From contig NC_083649.1 of the NCBI RefSeq assembly GCF_963576545.1, positions 8,786,406 to 8,850,405 of the forward strand: a DNA stretch of 64,000 bases, written 5' to 3'. The first letter of the stretch is position 1, and each line of letters starts with the position of its first letter. Positions 28,125 to 42,600 of this stretch are shown here, in pieces. The notes below the pieces were generated by a model that was not told the DNA's origin, ran no database searches, and saw only the letters and a list, made by a program, of their open reading frames with translations. The translations under genes and the position numbers were made by a program. Source of the DNA: Limanda limanda (lineage: Eukaryota; Chordata; Actinopteri; Pleuronectiformes; Pleuronectidae).

Positions 28125-28390
28125 CTCCGGCGTCGCGCTGCTTCGGCCCCGGTTGTTGCATTAATCACACGGTTGGTGGTTTGATCCTTATCTCCTCTGG
28201 TCCCTGTGTCAAAGTGTCCTTGGGAGAGATACGGATCTCAGAACTGTCTTCCTGGAACTCTCCTGCTGACAACTAACAAATCACCATAAGATTATGTTTG
28301 TCAACAGGCTGTCGTCAACGTGGCTGACACGACCGCTGTCGGGCTGAATTTACATTATACAGGGTTGTGTGCCAATAAACTTAAAAACGA
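28125..28390 (+). repeat. Degraded tRNA-type SINE
   Basis: A box-B-like GGTGGTTTGATCC at about 28184 is followed by a body with GTCAAAGTGTCCTTGGG and a GAGATACGGATCTCAGAAC stretch, arranged as in widespread teleost SINEs. The head around box A is decayed. Confidence 0.6.
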
Positions 28391-28924
28391 GTACCTGAGC
28401 ATGGAGACACACGCCTACAAACCCTGACTCTGGGAAAGTGGCTGAGCTGTGCTGAGATAGAATTAGTTGAACACATTTGTCTCTTTTTTTTAATTTCTCA
28501 AATAGACAAAAAGCAGCAGTGAGGGTCAGGCGGTTCAGTTTTCTAGCAGAGAGCAGTGTGAAGTGCAGTGTGACTTATGTGGCCATGAGAGGTGGACTAA
28601 ATTGAAATGGAAAATCAAAGCCCATTTTGCATTATATGAATGCCCCAAACATGAATCGGGTATAATCCTTGACAGGCTGTTGGCAGCAATAATGAATTGT
28701 GGGAGATAATCATCGCAGCAGTGAAAAGTCAACTCTGAATACAGCAATTTCAGTTTGTAGGAAGCTGTTACCAGGCTGCGAACCAGTAACCGCATTAGGG
28801 GAGATTTCCCCTGGGTTGTCAAGTAGTTAACAGTGTTGATTGGCAATTCCTCTAAGATTTGGCGGTTTCCAGTCCTTGTTTTCAGCTCCTTCTCTCTTGC
28901 TCTCAGGTGTTTCATAACAAACGT

Positions 28925-28948
28925 TCTCTCTCTCTCTCTCTCTCTCCT
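28925..28948 (+). repeat. (CT)n at the pds5b exon 2 acceptor
   Basis: Alternating CT runs directly into CCTCAG at 28946-28951 and forms the pyrimidine tract for the exon carrying the start codon. Confidence 0.9.
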
Positions 28949-28971
28949 CAGGCAGTGAAGAGCTAAAGAGG

Positions 28972-31900
28972 ATGGCTCACTCTAAAGCTCGAGCCGCAGA
29001 GGGGAAGGTGACCTACCCCCCGGGGGTCAAGGAGATATCTGACAAAATCTCCAAGGAGGAAATGGTCCGCAGGCTCAAGGTCGGTGTCCATCTGCCTTTC
29101 TGCAGCAATTATTAGTCATAATGTTTTCGTTTTTTTTGTATAAATATTGAGATCCAAATGTTGCTATTAAGACTCTTATATATGAGTAATTGAGCAATGC
29201 AGTATTGACATAAATATCTGATTGTTGTATTTGCATGGTGCATCAGAAGAAACTGATCTCTATGCCCTACACTTATGGTTCCCTAGGTTAGATAAACAGA
29301 CAAACTCTTAGGCTAAACACTGATCTCTCCATTTAAAACCCTCACCCCTCGTCCAGATGGTTGTGAAGACCTTCATGGACATGGACCAGGACTCTGAGGA
29401 GGAGAAGGAGCTGTACCTGAACCTGGCCCTCCACCTGGCATCGGACTTCTTCCTCAAACACCCAGACAAGGACGTGCGTCTGCTGGTGGCCTGCTGTCTC
29501 GCGGACATATTCAGGATTTACGCCCCGGAGGCACCGTACACCTCCCCAGAAAAACTTAAGGTACGTTCCCTTGCTCCATCAGAATTGCTCAGTGTTTTAA
29601 TGACATAATCTAATTGCATCTTCCCTTGAGTATGCCATAATTTTGTGCAGCATGTGGCGGAAGACTTATAATGACATGAATCTTTTTATAGATCAATGTA
29701 AACCCAGGCTGTTTGTTAGACAGACACAAATAATTACATGCATAATTGCTTCTTATTGTGTGTTCAGCATTTTTAAGTTTCTTCTATTGGAAGTTAGGCA
29801 AGTGACTACAACTGTGTGTGTGTTTGTGTGGAGCGTTCATTGTGTATTTCTTTATTGTCTGCAGGACATTTTCATGTTTATCACCAGGCAGCTCAAAGGA
29901 CTGGAGGACACCAAGAGCGCCCAGTTCAACAGATACTTCTACCTGCTCGAGGTGAGAGACTTTATCAAATCAAACTCCAAGGTTGAATCTGTGTGAGTCT
30001 GAATCCTTTGTAATTGTTTTTCTAATCGTTTGATCAAGTATCTCGAACTCAAAGATCTCGACTCACCAGCAGCCTAATCAGTGCCTCACGATCTGTAGCT
30101 ACAAAGTGAAAATAAGAGACAGGAAACAAAGGATCTCCTGATTCAGAACTATGAAACTAAAATATTGAGAAGACATTTTCTTGAAAATGTGTGACTTGAT
30201 CTGATTTCTTAAGATAAGGGAACTTGGAAAAACAAACCTCTCTGTTGTCGAGGATGTTCCAGAGAACTGTGACTTTCCTCCTCAGAACAATCCTTGCTAC
30301 ACAGCTTGCAGAGAGCACATTAGATTTAGCCATTAGAGAATCTGCACCAATTAATGGCAGCTAACAGTCACCCACCAGTGATATTTATACCCAGTGAAAC
30401 GGTCAGTAAAATGAGAAGCCTTCTACGCAAGACGTGTTCTACATTTCTTATCAAAAGCACATTAAGAGATGAAAGGTTGGATAAGAGATGTGTCACCACT
30501 GGCCCTTAACAAATCTGGATATTTTGCCAGCTGGGAACTGGCTACTGGAACTTCACCACAGTTTTATACAGGTCCCAAACCTGACTGATGATTGACAAAG
30601 AAGGCTCAGGAAAGCAGAACTTGTTAAAGCCTGTCGCATACTTTAAATTTGTAATTCACAATGTGGCAGGGAAGAGAAACTTAAAGCTAAAGATGTTTTC
30701 TTCTTCTTGTTACTTCACTGTGATGATTTAGCTTCACTGTGCAGGATGATATAGTTTGATGTTGTCACATTAAGCTGAAAAGAGAAAATCTCTGTGTTCC
30801 CTATAATCTGATTCAAGACATCAACTTAGGAGCAGGATATTTGAGTTTTGAAGCCATAATGGTCCAATATGTCATTTTCACAGGTGCAATGTGGAAACCT
30901 GACGCCTTTAGTGCACACACACTGAGAATGAAGCTTTCACAGAAGTAGAAGGCGACTTGTGAGCAGCTAAAAACAATGTCGTTTGAAAATAAGGGAGGGA
31001 GGAGTATATGTAATAAAGATTTATATGGGGATTTAAAATTTACTGCGGAAAAAGATCTTTCTGCCAAAATGTTATTATTCCAGGCAGAGTGATTTTTAAA
31101 AAATAAGACAGACTGATGGGGAATTGTTAAACACAAACTGATGGTATGTAGGAAATGTAATGGATAAGTTCCATGGTAATTTAAACAGCCTCTCCTCAAA
31201 ATCAAGCCGGGCTTCAGTTGTAATCTGAGTTAAAAAGCTGTGTGGATGAAGGCGTCTAGTTTTGGGATGGAAACGTTTTGTAACAACTTGTTTTCTCACT
31301 TTTGCTTTTCACTTAATTTACACTGTTCACTGTTGATGCAAAGCCCCATCCCTCTGTATTAGATGTGATCTACTGTTAGTCAGTCAGGGAAGAGAAACCA
31401 GTGGCGGCTGCTTTCTGCTGGTGAAGTGATCTTTTATTGAACGGGTTATAAATGGAAGCTGGGACACTTTCTCCCAAGGTTAATGTGGACAACTCCACCC
31501 AGTCCTCCTATTTGCTGTATGGGTTCCTGACGTAATGGCTCAATCTGTGCATAGAAACACACTGTCAGGTGTTTTATTGGAATTCGATCATTGGAATTTT
31601 TCATAGTATTTGACATCTGGAAACTCACTATCTTATGCAACCATGTGTTGAATTAATAATGTGGAAGACGAGTGTGGAGACACAGAGGAAGCAGTGGTGG
31701 CAAAATGACACCAGAGCTGGGAGATATGACTCACTTTGGGTTACTTATAGGAAACATGTTTATATCTAGAGTTTAGTTTTTCATCTCCTCCAGGCTGCAG
31801 CATCATATAAAAGGTTGTTTGCCTTCACTAGCCCTTCAAACATCATCAGCCAAAATCCCTCAGTATTTTGATTTACTCTTACAGTAGCCGTTTGTGTATC

Positions 31901-33630
31901 AGAGTTCACTTGAATCTGAGTACTACTGAGTCTATTCCCTGGGGAAATCAAAGCAAGTTGGGTCTAATTGGAAGTAAACAGATTTTGTTTTCAGGTCGAC
32001 TTGTATTTACTGTTATTTGTTTGTTTTTGAATGAATGCTTTATCGTGTACTAACAGTTTCTATTATTAGAACCCTGCAGTGATTTTTTTTTTTTCTTTTT
32101 TGCCAAAGAAGCAGAGAGCAATAAATCAAACAGCTCTTTGGACACGTTACTTTCTGTGGAAGTCAAATGGCCGAATGTCCCTGTGAGACACACAGCTCTC
32201 TACTCTCCTCTTAGTTTGCTGCCCAGATGGAAATAAATGTATCTTGTGCTTTTCCCTAATAATTAATTTACAAGCAAATTTGGCCCTGGCTTTGAGTTAA
32301 CTCTTTTATTATCAGGCATCTGCTCATAGTTTAATATTGGTTTTAAAAAGCCTGTGTACCTGAAACGTTGAAAATCACAGCTGTTGACTTCCTAGGTTCA
32401 TAAACCTTAATTTCTATGAACCTCTTGACCCAAATACTGAAGATCATCATTCAAAAACATAAATTTTGGGGTGTAAAATTCCCCCGGGTGTTTGCCACAT
32501 GTGACAGAACTGTGACATGAGCTACGAGAGAGAAGATGTCTCACTCTGTTGGATTTGTTGGAGCTGAAGCAAAAGTTTAATAGATCTGAACTATTCTCAG
32601 TTCTGACGAAGCGTTACTCTAATCGGTAACAATGACTTTCTGAACCGGCTAAAAGGGAAAAGCTGCTGCTGAAAGTGTTCCACCCTGATTTGCTGATGAT
32701 TGTTCTCTGTGACACTCAGTGAGTCAGAGTCACTTACTGCTGCACGCCTGCACCCAAATCATATCTTTGCATTTTTATTCGATAACTATCATCGGCTTAT
32801 GCAGCAGGAAGCCTCGCTGCAGAGTATAAACTGTGTGACCACCTTTTTATAATAGTCGTTCAAAACGCCAAAAAAGTCCGGTGTGTTTAGACAGGAAGTC
32901 ACTGGTCACAGCAGGTCACTGGTTTCCTTTTAGGTTCAGTCAGTGGTCTGCAGGGACAACACTGACACTTTGTAATGGATGCTAATGCACACGTGTTCAG
33001 ACATATGTATTTTACTGTTTGCCCATAATGTCGTCTTACTCAACTTGTCTCCGCTGAGTGTTTACAAGAACAGTCGATTTGACGGATTTGGACACGCCGG
33101 TCCTCCACTACCCTCACCGCACTCGTTCTCTCACCTTCCTAATTTGCATTCGCATTGTGAGTCGCATTGTCACTAACGTCCTGCCTCCTCTCTCATTGTT
33201 CAGAACATAGCATGGGTGAAGTCCTACAATATTTGCTTTGAGCTCGAAGACAGCAATGAGATATTCACCCAGCTTTACAGAACGCTCTTCCAGGTCATCA
33301 AGTAAGTCGTTTTGAATCAAATCTTACATGGTCCCCCCCTTGTTCAGTGTTATTGTTCATATCTCTGTCTGCATGTCCATGATGTTTCTAGCTCTGGCAG
33401 TCCTGATAAAACAGAATGAGCCTGTGTGGCCTTTTCTCCTTTTAGTACCTTAGGTTGTCTCTGCTGCTACATCATGAAACCAACCGAGTGTGGTTGTTTC
33501 TCTTTGATTGCCCTCCCCCTGTTCCCCTTTTCACCCCCCCACCCCGCCATTCTCAATTTCACCCCACTCAACACAACCTTCAGGGCTGAATTCTGCAGCA
33601 TTGGAGTTGGATCTTTGCCACTGGAACAAA

Positions 33631-33661
<31 letters not shown>

Positions 33662-36600
33662 GGTCAAGGTTGTGCTTACACAACAGCCTTTTTATACAGG
33701 AGGAATCTAAAGAACTCTGGTTCCCTTTTGAAATGTTTGCAGCGAGCTAGAAGGTGCAAAGGAATGCAGCCCTTTAGTTTGTGTGTGTGTGCGTGTAACG
33801 ACAATTCAGTGAATGGGAGGTAATGAGACTAGTAAAGCCTGGACAACAGTTGCTGAGATACAAATCTCTGTAATAAGCTTTACCTCCCCCTCTGATGCAG
33901 ATCATTATGATCAAGTACACCCACAGTGTAAGTGTGTGTTCATAGTATCACAGTGAGTTTTCAGAAGGAGAAATTAAGTAAGCGAACAACATGAGTTTAT
34001 AGAAACCACTGCTTCCATCAAAGTAAATCTCAACCGTGGTGCACAAACTGCAGCTTGGTCACACAGCTGATTTACACCCACAGAAATATGTAGGAATATT
34101 GAATGTTGAATGTCATATTTAAAATAATGCAGTGATGCCTATCCTGCCCTTTGACCCTTCGTGCTCTGTTCCCCGTTTCCATAGCAATGGCCACAACCAG
34201 AAGGTGCACATGCACATGGTGGACCTGATGAGCTCCATCATCTGCGAGGGAGACACTGTGTCACAGGAGCTGTTGGACACAGTGTTGGTCAACCTGGTGC
34301 CAGCACACAAGGTAATGTGCACACAGAGGCCGACATGACAGCAACACACATCCACAACACAAACACACACACACACTCTTTCTCCTAACATGAAGTTAAT
34401 ATGAGAAACTGCTCCGTATCGGATGATGATCTGAATTGAGTTAAAATCATCAGTAGAGGAAAGCCAACATCATTTTCCATACCCTGCCATTCAAGGAGAC
34501 ACCTGCAGGACACAATTGGTAATGCAGTCTGTTTCAATCTTCCTAATGAGATTCAAGAACAATCTATAAGTTTCTGTCACAAAATCAAATGAACGTGTTT
34601 CTGACCTGCTGTTTGTATTCACCTGTTGTTTTTCTGTCTGTCTAGAATTTGAACAAACAAGCTTATGACCTGGCCAAAGCTTTGCTGAAGAGGACCGCTC
34701 AGGCCATTGAGCCGTACATCACTAATGTAAGATTAACACACTCTTGAGTATTTTGTCTTAGCTCTTTCTAGCTCGGTGGTGATTTTCTTCCTAAATTTAA
34801 TACTAGAAATATTACAATCATGTACCTCCTCATCTAGTGTACTAGTAATACAATTCAGAAACAATGCTTTTCACTGCTGTTTCATTTGAAAGGTGTTAAC
34901 TGTAACCACAGAGTTTGCCTCATGTCTCCTAACAAGAAGAGCAGGATACAAATGCTGCCACGGAACCAGTGCCAGTCATGCTGTCATTTACTTGGCAATG
35001 CAAGAGACTCATATCAGAGCAAATGATGAAACCAAACGATACAGTGGATGTTAAAATCAGCTGTTAAACAGAAAACATTTGATTCATTTAAATATTAATG
35101 CCCAGCCTCATCACACTTATCACCAATCAGCTTCAAAGTTGCATTGAAGGCAATGAACCAGGAGCCACATATAAGAGAAGTCTGCTTGAGTCGCAAGAAA
35201 ATCTAAAACCGTTATTCCTCCCTCTCTTTCTCCTTCATCAGTTCTTCAACCAGGTGCTGATGCTGGGGAAGACCTCGGTCAGTGATCTGTCCGAGCATGT
35301 TTTTGACCTCATCTTGGAGCTTTACAACATCGACAGCCACCTGCTGCTCTCTGTGCTGCCTCAGCTCGAGTTTAAACTCAAGGTAAAATCTCTCTTTCAG
35401 ATAAACATCAAAGCTCTGTCGCTGTTCGTTTTTCTCTCTGAGCATCCTACAGTTCATGTCATAAGTAAAGCTAGAATAGCCAAGGATCCTCTTAAATTGA
35501 AGCTGCAATAAAGTTTTATCATCAAGATCCAAGGATTTATTTCCTGGGAAATTGGAGAAAATGTTGCTTCCTTCACTAACTTTCATATAAATCTGTCCAG
35601 CAGTTTTTGGAAGCCTGCTGACAAACAACCAAACAAATCTACAGAGGGACGAGGGATAAAACATAATCTCATCTGCAGAGATAATAAACGTCATTAATCT
35701 TGTGTTTTACTCTAAATGAATTGCTCGTACAGAAACGGAAGCAGCAGCACTACTAATGCTGATATTGATATTTTGAGTTTATCGACACACCAGACTACAA
35801 ACCTGAGTTCTCCGACTCATTAACTGCAGAACTGCACATTTTCTCTTCCCTGTGTATGTTTGTTGTCTCATATTAGAAAGATAAGGCAGCCAGTCAGCAT
35901 AATGTTGCCTCTGCAGTGTCTCATCAAGGCTTCCTGCTGATGGATAACGCTCATTAACTGTTCGGTGGGAGCGTAGATCACTGCTGCCTCCTCAAAATAA
36001 TAGCTGCGATAAAATCTCTCCCCCACAGACGACACACAAGCGCTCTGTGTCTCGCTCCTTCTGTCTCGCTCCCTCTTTCTCTTACCTTCGCTCTTTTCAT
36101 CCTTCTCCTGTGAAAGTGAACCAGCAACACTCCTCTCACTCCCTCTCGCTCTTCTTTCTCACCCTGCTGCTTCTACACCCTGTCATCCTCAACCTAAATC
36201 TTGTCCTCCTTTGTCTCTGCTCTTTCCTCAACTTCACTCCTTTTTTCCTATAGAAAAAAAATTGCTGCCAAAGAAACTGCTGCCTCTGTGTGTTATGAAA
36301 AGATTGATGTTTCCAGTGGAGTTAATGTAAATGACTTGGCCGTGTCTGTACAATCCACAAATTCGGTGCATGATTTCTCTCCTCCGCTGTGTCTCTGCAG
36401 AGTAATGATAATGACGAGAGGCTGCAGGTGGTGAAGCTGCTGGCTAAGATGTTTGGAGCCAAGGACTCTGAGTTGGCTGCGCAGAACAAACCACTCTGGC
36501 AGTGTTACCTGGGCAGGTGGGTGTCAGAGCTGTGGCATCTTCAGATCCATGGAAAAGTCTTAAAAGTATTTGTGTTTTGACAATTTCAGAGACACATGCA

Positions 36601-39600
36601 GAGTTTTTACTGTTATTGCTTCTTATTAGTCTCACGCCATAATTGGATTTGCTTTGCTTAATTTGTTTTTATTTGTTTAAACAAAGACATTTCTGCTGAT
36701 ATTTGTTGCTATATTTACTTTGGGATAAGCTTGTTTTGTGTTTCTTGGTTTATGAGTTTATTACATTACAAATACAGAAATTTGTCCTTGTGAGATGCTG
36801 GTGCTTCATTCACACTAACCTTTAGTTTTAAAATACATCACTGTTGCCATATGTTTGCCTGAGCTGACGTCCACAGTACTACCAAAAACTCAGGAAGGGA
36901 TTTGTAAACGCAGTTGTTTTTTTCGAAAATACTACCCCCACTCCCTTCCCGATTGGTTCTTATCAGTCATGACTCTACCAGCAGCAGCAGTGAGAGCAAA
37001 ACACTTACTGTCAGTAACAGCTCCACCTCATCGTCTGCTCGACAACAGAAATCCCTGCTCTTACTTTCCCCGTGGCTGTTCCTCATCCGTAATGTTTTCT
37101 GTAACAAAACAAACAAACTGCAGAGTCGACAATTTTCTTCCTGTTTACACCGACATGCTCAGTGAACATGAACGGTCGTGGTATATGCGCTTTCAGATGG
37201 GTCAGTGCTAACAGAGGTCATTTACAATATGGAGCTAAAAACACAAAGATTCTTTTAGTTCTGAAAAGCAGCAATATGAAAACATTAGCGTGAGTGAAGC
37301 CTGAATGTGTGTGGGTGCAGTAAATGTGCTCAAGGCTGTTTGTGTTTTTTTTGCCTTGTAGTTGCAGTCAGTGAAGTTTGTTTGTTTTTCTCCCCTGAAG
37401 GTTTAATGACATCCATGTGCCTATCAGACTGGAGTGTGTTAAGTTTGCCAGTCACTGTCTCATGAACCACCCGGACCTGGCCAAGGACCTCACAGGTAAA
37501 TCAAAGGATATGAACTAACTTCTGGACAAATTGTTTATTTTTTGGAAAACCTGCTCTCGTGTAAAATCGGTGTAAAACCCATTGAAATCACTGCAGCGAG
37601 TCTGAGTGTATAATTCAGATTGAACGAGAAGCAGTCTTTGTTGTCTGTGTTGGAAGTGGCTGTTTTGTTTTTTTCTTTCCTCACATCCCACTCGTTTGTT
37701 CCTGTGTTTCTCTCCCAGAATACTTGAGGGTCAGATCACATGACCCAGAGGAGGCCATTCGCCATGATGTCATCGTCTCTATAGTAACCGCTGCCAAGAA
37801 AGACTTGTCCCTCGTCAATGATGCATTGCTGAATTTTGTAAAGGAGAGGACCCTGGACAAAAGAGTAAGTGGCCAAATTCTGTGAATGTGTTTGCATGTT
37901 TTCATTCAGTTTTTTAATGTGTTGCATGTAGGTCAGGACAATACAGCAAGGGAACTTTCACGTTTATTTCATATTGGCTGATAGTTATATTTGTTACGAC
38001 ATGAATTACTAAGTCGGATTTTCTGTTATGCTTAAAGAATCACTAATATATCAAGAAAAGAAATATGACCTGCAGAAAAATAATCAAATCTGTAGAGCTC
38101 TCAGCCTAAATATGAGTAATCCTCATCTCATTTTCAACATTAACTACCAGCTCAATTTTATTCGCGTTCAAGAATAAAGAATTGGGCAATATGGGGTGTC
38201 TGGTAACCAGGAGGAAAGCCCATAGTTATGTTACGGTTCGATTCCTCTTCGTGAGCCTTCCTGCGTGTTTCAGTGATTGGGTCTAATTAATTAATGAAGC
38301 TGCCTCTCTGTCTGCTTTATTTGATGCTGTAGTTTGTGGTATTTCTCATCTTTTTCGCTTCTTGTTTTCAGCGTAGATTTCATTATACATCACCAATCTG
38401 TGCACGTTGGACTGTTTCATCCACTTTGTGGCAAATCATGGCCATGTTTAAGTTCGCCCTTTTTCTTCTTGTGCTGACACATGAAGTTTCCTTTAAGGGA
38501 AAACTCCTTCCCCCCCCCCTCGTCTTACGATCCAGCATTTGATATCGAGACATGTGGTGTGTTTAGCTAACTCGGCCATCCCCGCTGTGCTAATCTGGGG
38601 AAGACGGCTGTTCATTCCCAAATGACTGCTGCATGTTTGGCAAGAAATAGCGTTGTTTCTTTTGTGCCAACTCAAGCAATATAGCTTGTCAACAATATAT
38701 AGGGCTTTTTATCTACGCAGTCTTTACATCGATCCTGTCGCCCTGCTTTCATTAAGTGATTGTTTTTCTTCTAGGGTTTATGACCAATGTAGAAACTAAT
38801 AAAGCTCAGATTTAACTAGTTGTCTCTGTTTGTCTTCCTTTGTTATCAGTGGCGTGTACGTAAGGAAGCCATGATGGGTCTGGCATCGATCTACAGGAAG
38901 TACTCGCTGCAGGGAGAAGGAGGCAGGGAGGCCTCTAAACAGATATCTTGGATCAAAGACAAGCTTCTTCATATCTACTACCAGAACAGCATTGATGACA
39001 GGTATGTCTGAGCATGTGTTTCTGTCGGTTGTCATAAAAGTGTAGGAAAATCAAAGCAGCCCATGGAGGAAGTGTTTCCAAGTATTTAAATCTGTTTCCT
39101 AAAGATGCTGGCTATACTCTATACGATTTGAGATTCTTGAATTCTTGAATCAACGCTTCATATTTGACTGGAAAATTTGGTGTTTGTTATTCCACCAACA
39201 TGGGGAACCTGCAGCAGCTCTCCGGGGTCTGTTGAAAATCATTGTGTGAAACGTCGAGTCAATGAGCCATGGAGAGGCAAAGTGGGCACCTGTGCAAAAA
39301 AAACAACCTAAATGAAAAAACAACAAATTCACAAAGCTCTCAGATGTAACTTCAGAGAAATGCTTGAGGTTGCAGTTAATCTCTGAATGAATCTTTTGCA
39401 GGGGAGCTGCTCAGCTGCCAACAGGAAAACCCTGTATTGTATCAGGCAGTTCCTGAGTGTGTGAAAGTGTGTGTAACTGGAGCTTCCAAAACTTCTCCTC
39501 TCCTGAGGTTTTTCCGCTATAGGCTCTTCCTTATCCTGGTTACTGAAGCCTGCTCTGTCTCTGTCTGGTCGCTCCCCTTTGCAGCGCTGGCAAACCATTC

Positions 39601-42600
39601 ATTGCTGGTTGGCATAAAATGCATCAATGCACAGGAATAATGCCACAGAAGCCAGATTTAAAAGCGCTGGTCTACTGCAAAATACAGGGAGATGTACTTG
39701 GCTCTGATGGGCTTCATCAGCATTTTGTGAACTCTTTTGGCGTCGGCTCACAGATGTTGCTTTATTTTTGAAACTCCTGTACTTTAAATCTCCAGCTTTT
39801 AATTTGCATCTGTGTGTGCCTAGGTTACTGGTGGAGCGCGTCTTCGCCCAGTACATGGTTCCCCACAACCTGGAAACCACAGAGAGGATGAAGTGTCTTT
39901 ATTACCTGTATGCCACCCTGGACACTAATGCTGTCAAGTAAGTTTCTCTCACTCACACACACACTTTTAGGCATCGGATTAAGATAGACCTGTTCATGTT
40001 GTTGATAAGTGAAGATTAAATTATGTTTTTTTACGCCAAAATTAGCGGGTTATTTAAACTTTGATAAACCCACAAAAGAGGTGATGATTCATTTCCCTTT
40101 TGCCAGTAGAGGAGTTTGCCTTTTTAGTTTTTTCCCCTCAGCTGCGTCATGGTCGACATCACAAATTCCCTGAACACTGAGGCGCTCTCTCACCTCATTG
40201 TCTTGCCAAATTGGCACGTTCACCCCTGTGTGTCATTTCCATTACTGCTGATCGGAGCCAGGGCTGATTGTGTGTCCGACAGAGTAATTTGATCCAGAAG
40301 TAAATACTGATTGTATCCATGTCTGCAGGTTTTTTGACTAGTGGAAAAAGGGTTTTGGAAACAATATAGTAATTTAATCTAGAAATCACTTATTTTTAAA
40401 TAACTCCACTGTTTTACTACAATTCCTCATCCACATTTGTTTGTCCAACCTTTTGTTTCCTCCTCCTCCTCCTCCTCCTCCTCCTCCTCAGAGCTCTGAA
40501 TGAGATGTGGAAGTGCCAGAATCTGCTGAGACATAACGTCAAAGACCTGCTGGACTTGGTTAAAAAGCCCAAGGTAATTCTGACGCTTCTATAAAAGCAA
40601 ACAGATAAATGAATTTACCCTCGCCTTGTGTTTCTGATCTTGCTTTTGTTGTTTTGTTATTTATCCTAGTCTGAAGCATCCAGCAAAGCTGTATTTGCCA
40701 AAGTCATGGTGATCACAAGTAAGTGATTTAAAAAAGCAGCTAGTGGTTTGAATTAAAAGCTTAATAATATAGGGAGGGAAAAATCTGAAACTGGAAAACC
40801 TTACCCTTCAATAAGCTTTTTATCCTGCGTGTCTAAAGGAAACCTGCCGGACCCGGGTAAGGCTCAGGACTTTGTGAAGAAGCTGGCTCAGGTCCTGGAA
40901 GATGACGAGCGGATCAGAGATCAGTTGGAAACCTTAGTCAGTCCCAGCTGCTCCTGCAAGCAGGCGGAAGTTTGTGTGGTGAGTTACTGTGAGAAATGAT
41001 ATCACCTCCTGAATAGTTTCAGTCTCAAAAGGAAATATTGTGCTCTCATAAAATGTCTCTAAATTTGTTTATTACTTGTTGAACATTAAATCAGTATTTT
41101 AAGTTGCATGTGGTATTTTATGTTTTCATTATCACAAAGCATGTTGGCAGCTTGGATTCATGGTTACATAAGAATGTCAGCAATAACTAGTTTTTTACAT
41201 GATTGGTACCAAATGTTAAGAAAAAAACATTTCAAACTACCTCTGTAGAATATTTCATTTCACCATCTTCTGTGTCTTTGCTCAATATGTTCACTACATT
41301 TTCGTGGTACAACATATTATTTTAAGTTAAGTAGAGGTTGTAATTTTACTGTAATAACAACCACAAAACTTTACTAGGCCTCAAAATAGCAAAATTACAA
41401 ACATGAAATCCCTCAATCTCACAGAGGGCCATCAGCCTTTCTGCATTACAGATTTAGATATTTTTTTTATACCAATATTTCCCTTTTAATTATTTCTATA
41501 TTTTATCTTCAGAGAGACATCACTAAAAAGCTGGGCAGCCCCAAACAACCCAGCAATCCATTCCTGGAAATGGTGAAGTTCCTGCTGGAGAGGATTGCTC
41601 CTGTACACATCGACACAGAATCCATCAGGTACTCAGTCATATTAACTCAGGGATGAGAAATGTCCGTCGCGTTGAGATTGAGTCGCGCAGTATTTGACCT
41701 TCTTTCATCTCTTCTCTCATCCTTCAGTGCTTTGGTAAAACAAGTGAACAAATCGATAGATGGAACAGCGGATGATGAGGAAGAGGGCGTTCCCACTGAA
41801 GAGGCCATCAGAGCAGGACTGGAACTGTTGAAGGTAGAAATGGCAGCTGGACACCACTTTGTATCAATGATGAATATAACTCATATGGAACTCATTTCAT
41901 TATCTCATGTTATTGCTCCATTTAACAAAATGGTCTTAATTATAGGCTCTGTGCTCTGATCAGTTTTCCTGCTGCGGCGTCAGAATTAATTGAGGTCTAA
42001 ATATTATATTTTTCTCTATTGGGGTTGAGTGAAATAATTACAGAATGACAAATGGGAAGAAAATGAACATCCAGAAATGGAACGTGCTGTCTTGCAGGTT
42101 TGCCCTGGGAGTGGAGCCAGCAGCAGCCACTGTAGTCATGAAAACATATTTGTCACATTAATAATGATGGCGTGAAGACGTGTCCCATCTAGGGTTGCAA
42201 AATTCCGGGAATATTCAAAGTTGGAAACTTTCCATGGGAATAAACGGGAATATACGGGAATAAACGGGAATTAACGGGAATAAACTGGAAATGTTGTGGT
42301 TATATATACTTACTGTATTTACATTGTCATATACAGACATAAATATAAACATTTTGTTTTGTCATAGGCTGATTTGAGCCCTGAGGAAACTTTGGGCACT
42401 TGACTATATGCTTCTGCATCTTTGTGTCATTCTTAACATAGGTCTTTGCACAGTATTTGTAAATGTACACAGCCTTTCCTTCTACATTGGATGGGGTGAA
42501 ATGTCTCCACACATGAGAGAGTGCACGTGGCATTGTTCTGTAGAATAAGATGAGAAAAAAGTTTGTAAAAAAACACTAATGCAATGCCAGAGATATAAAT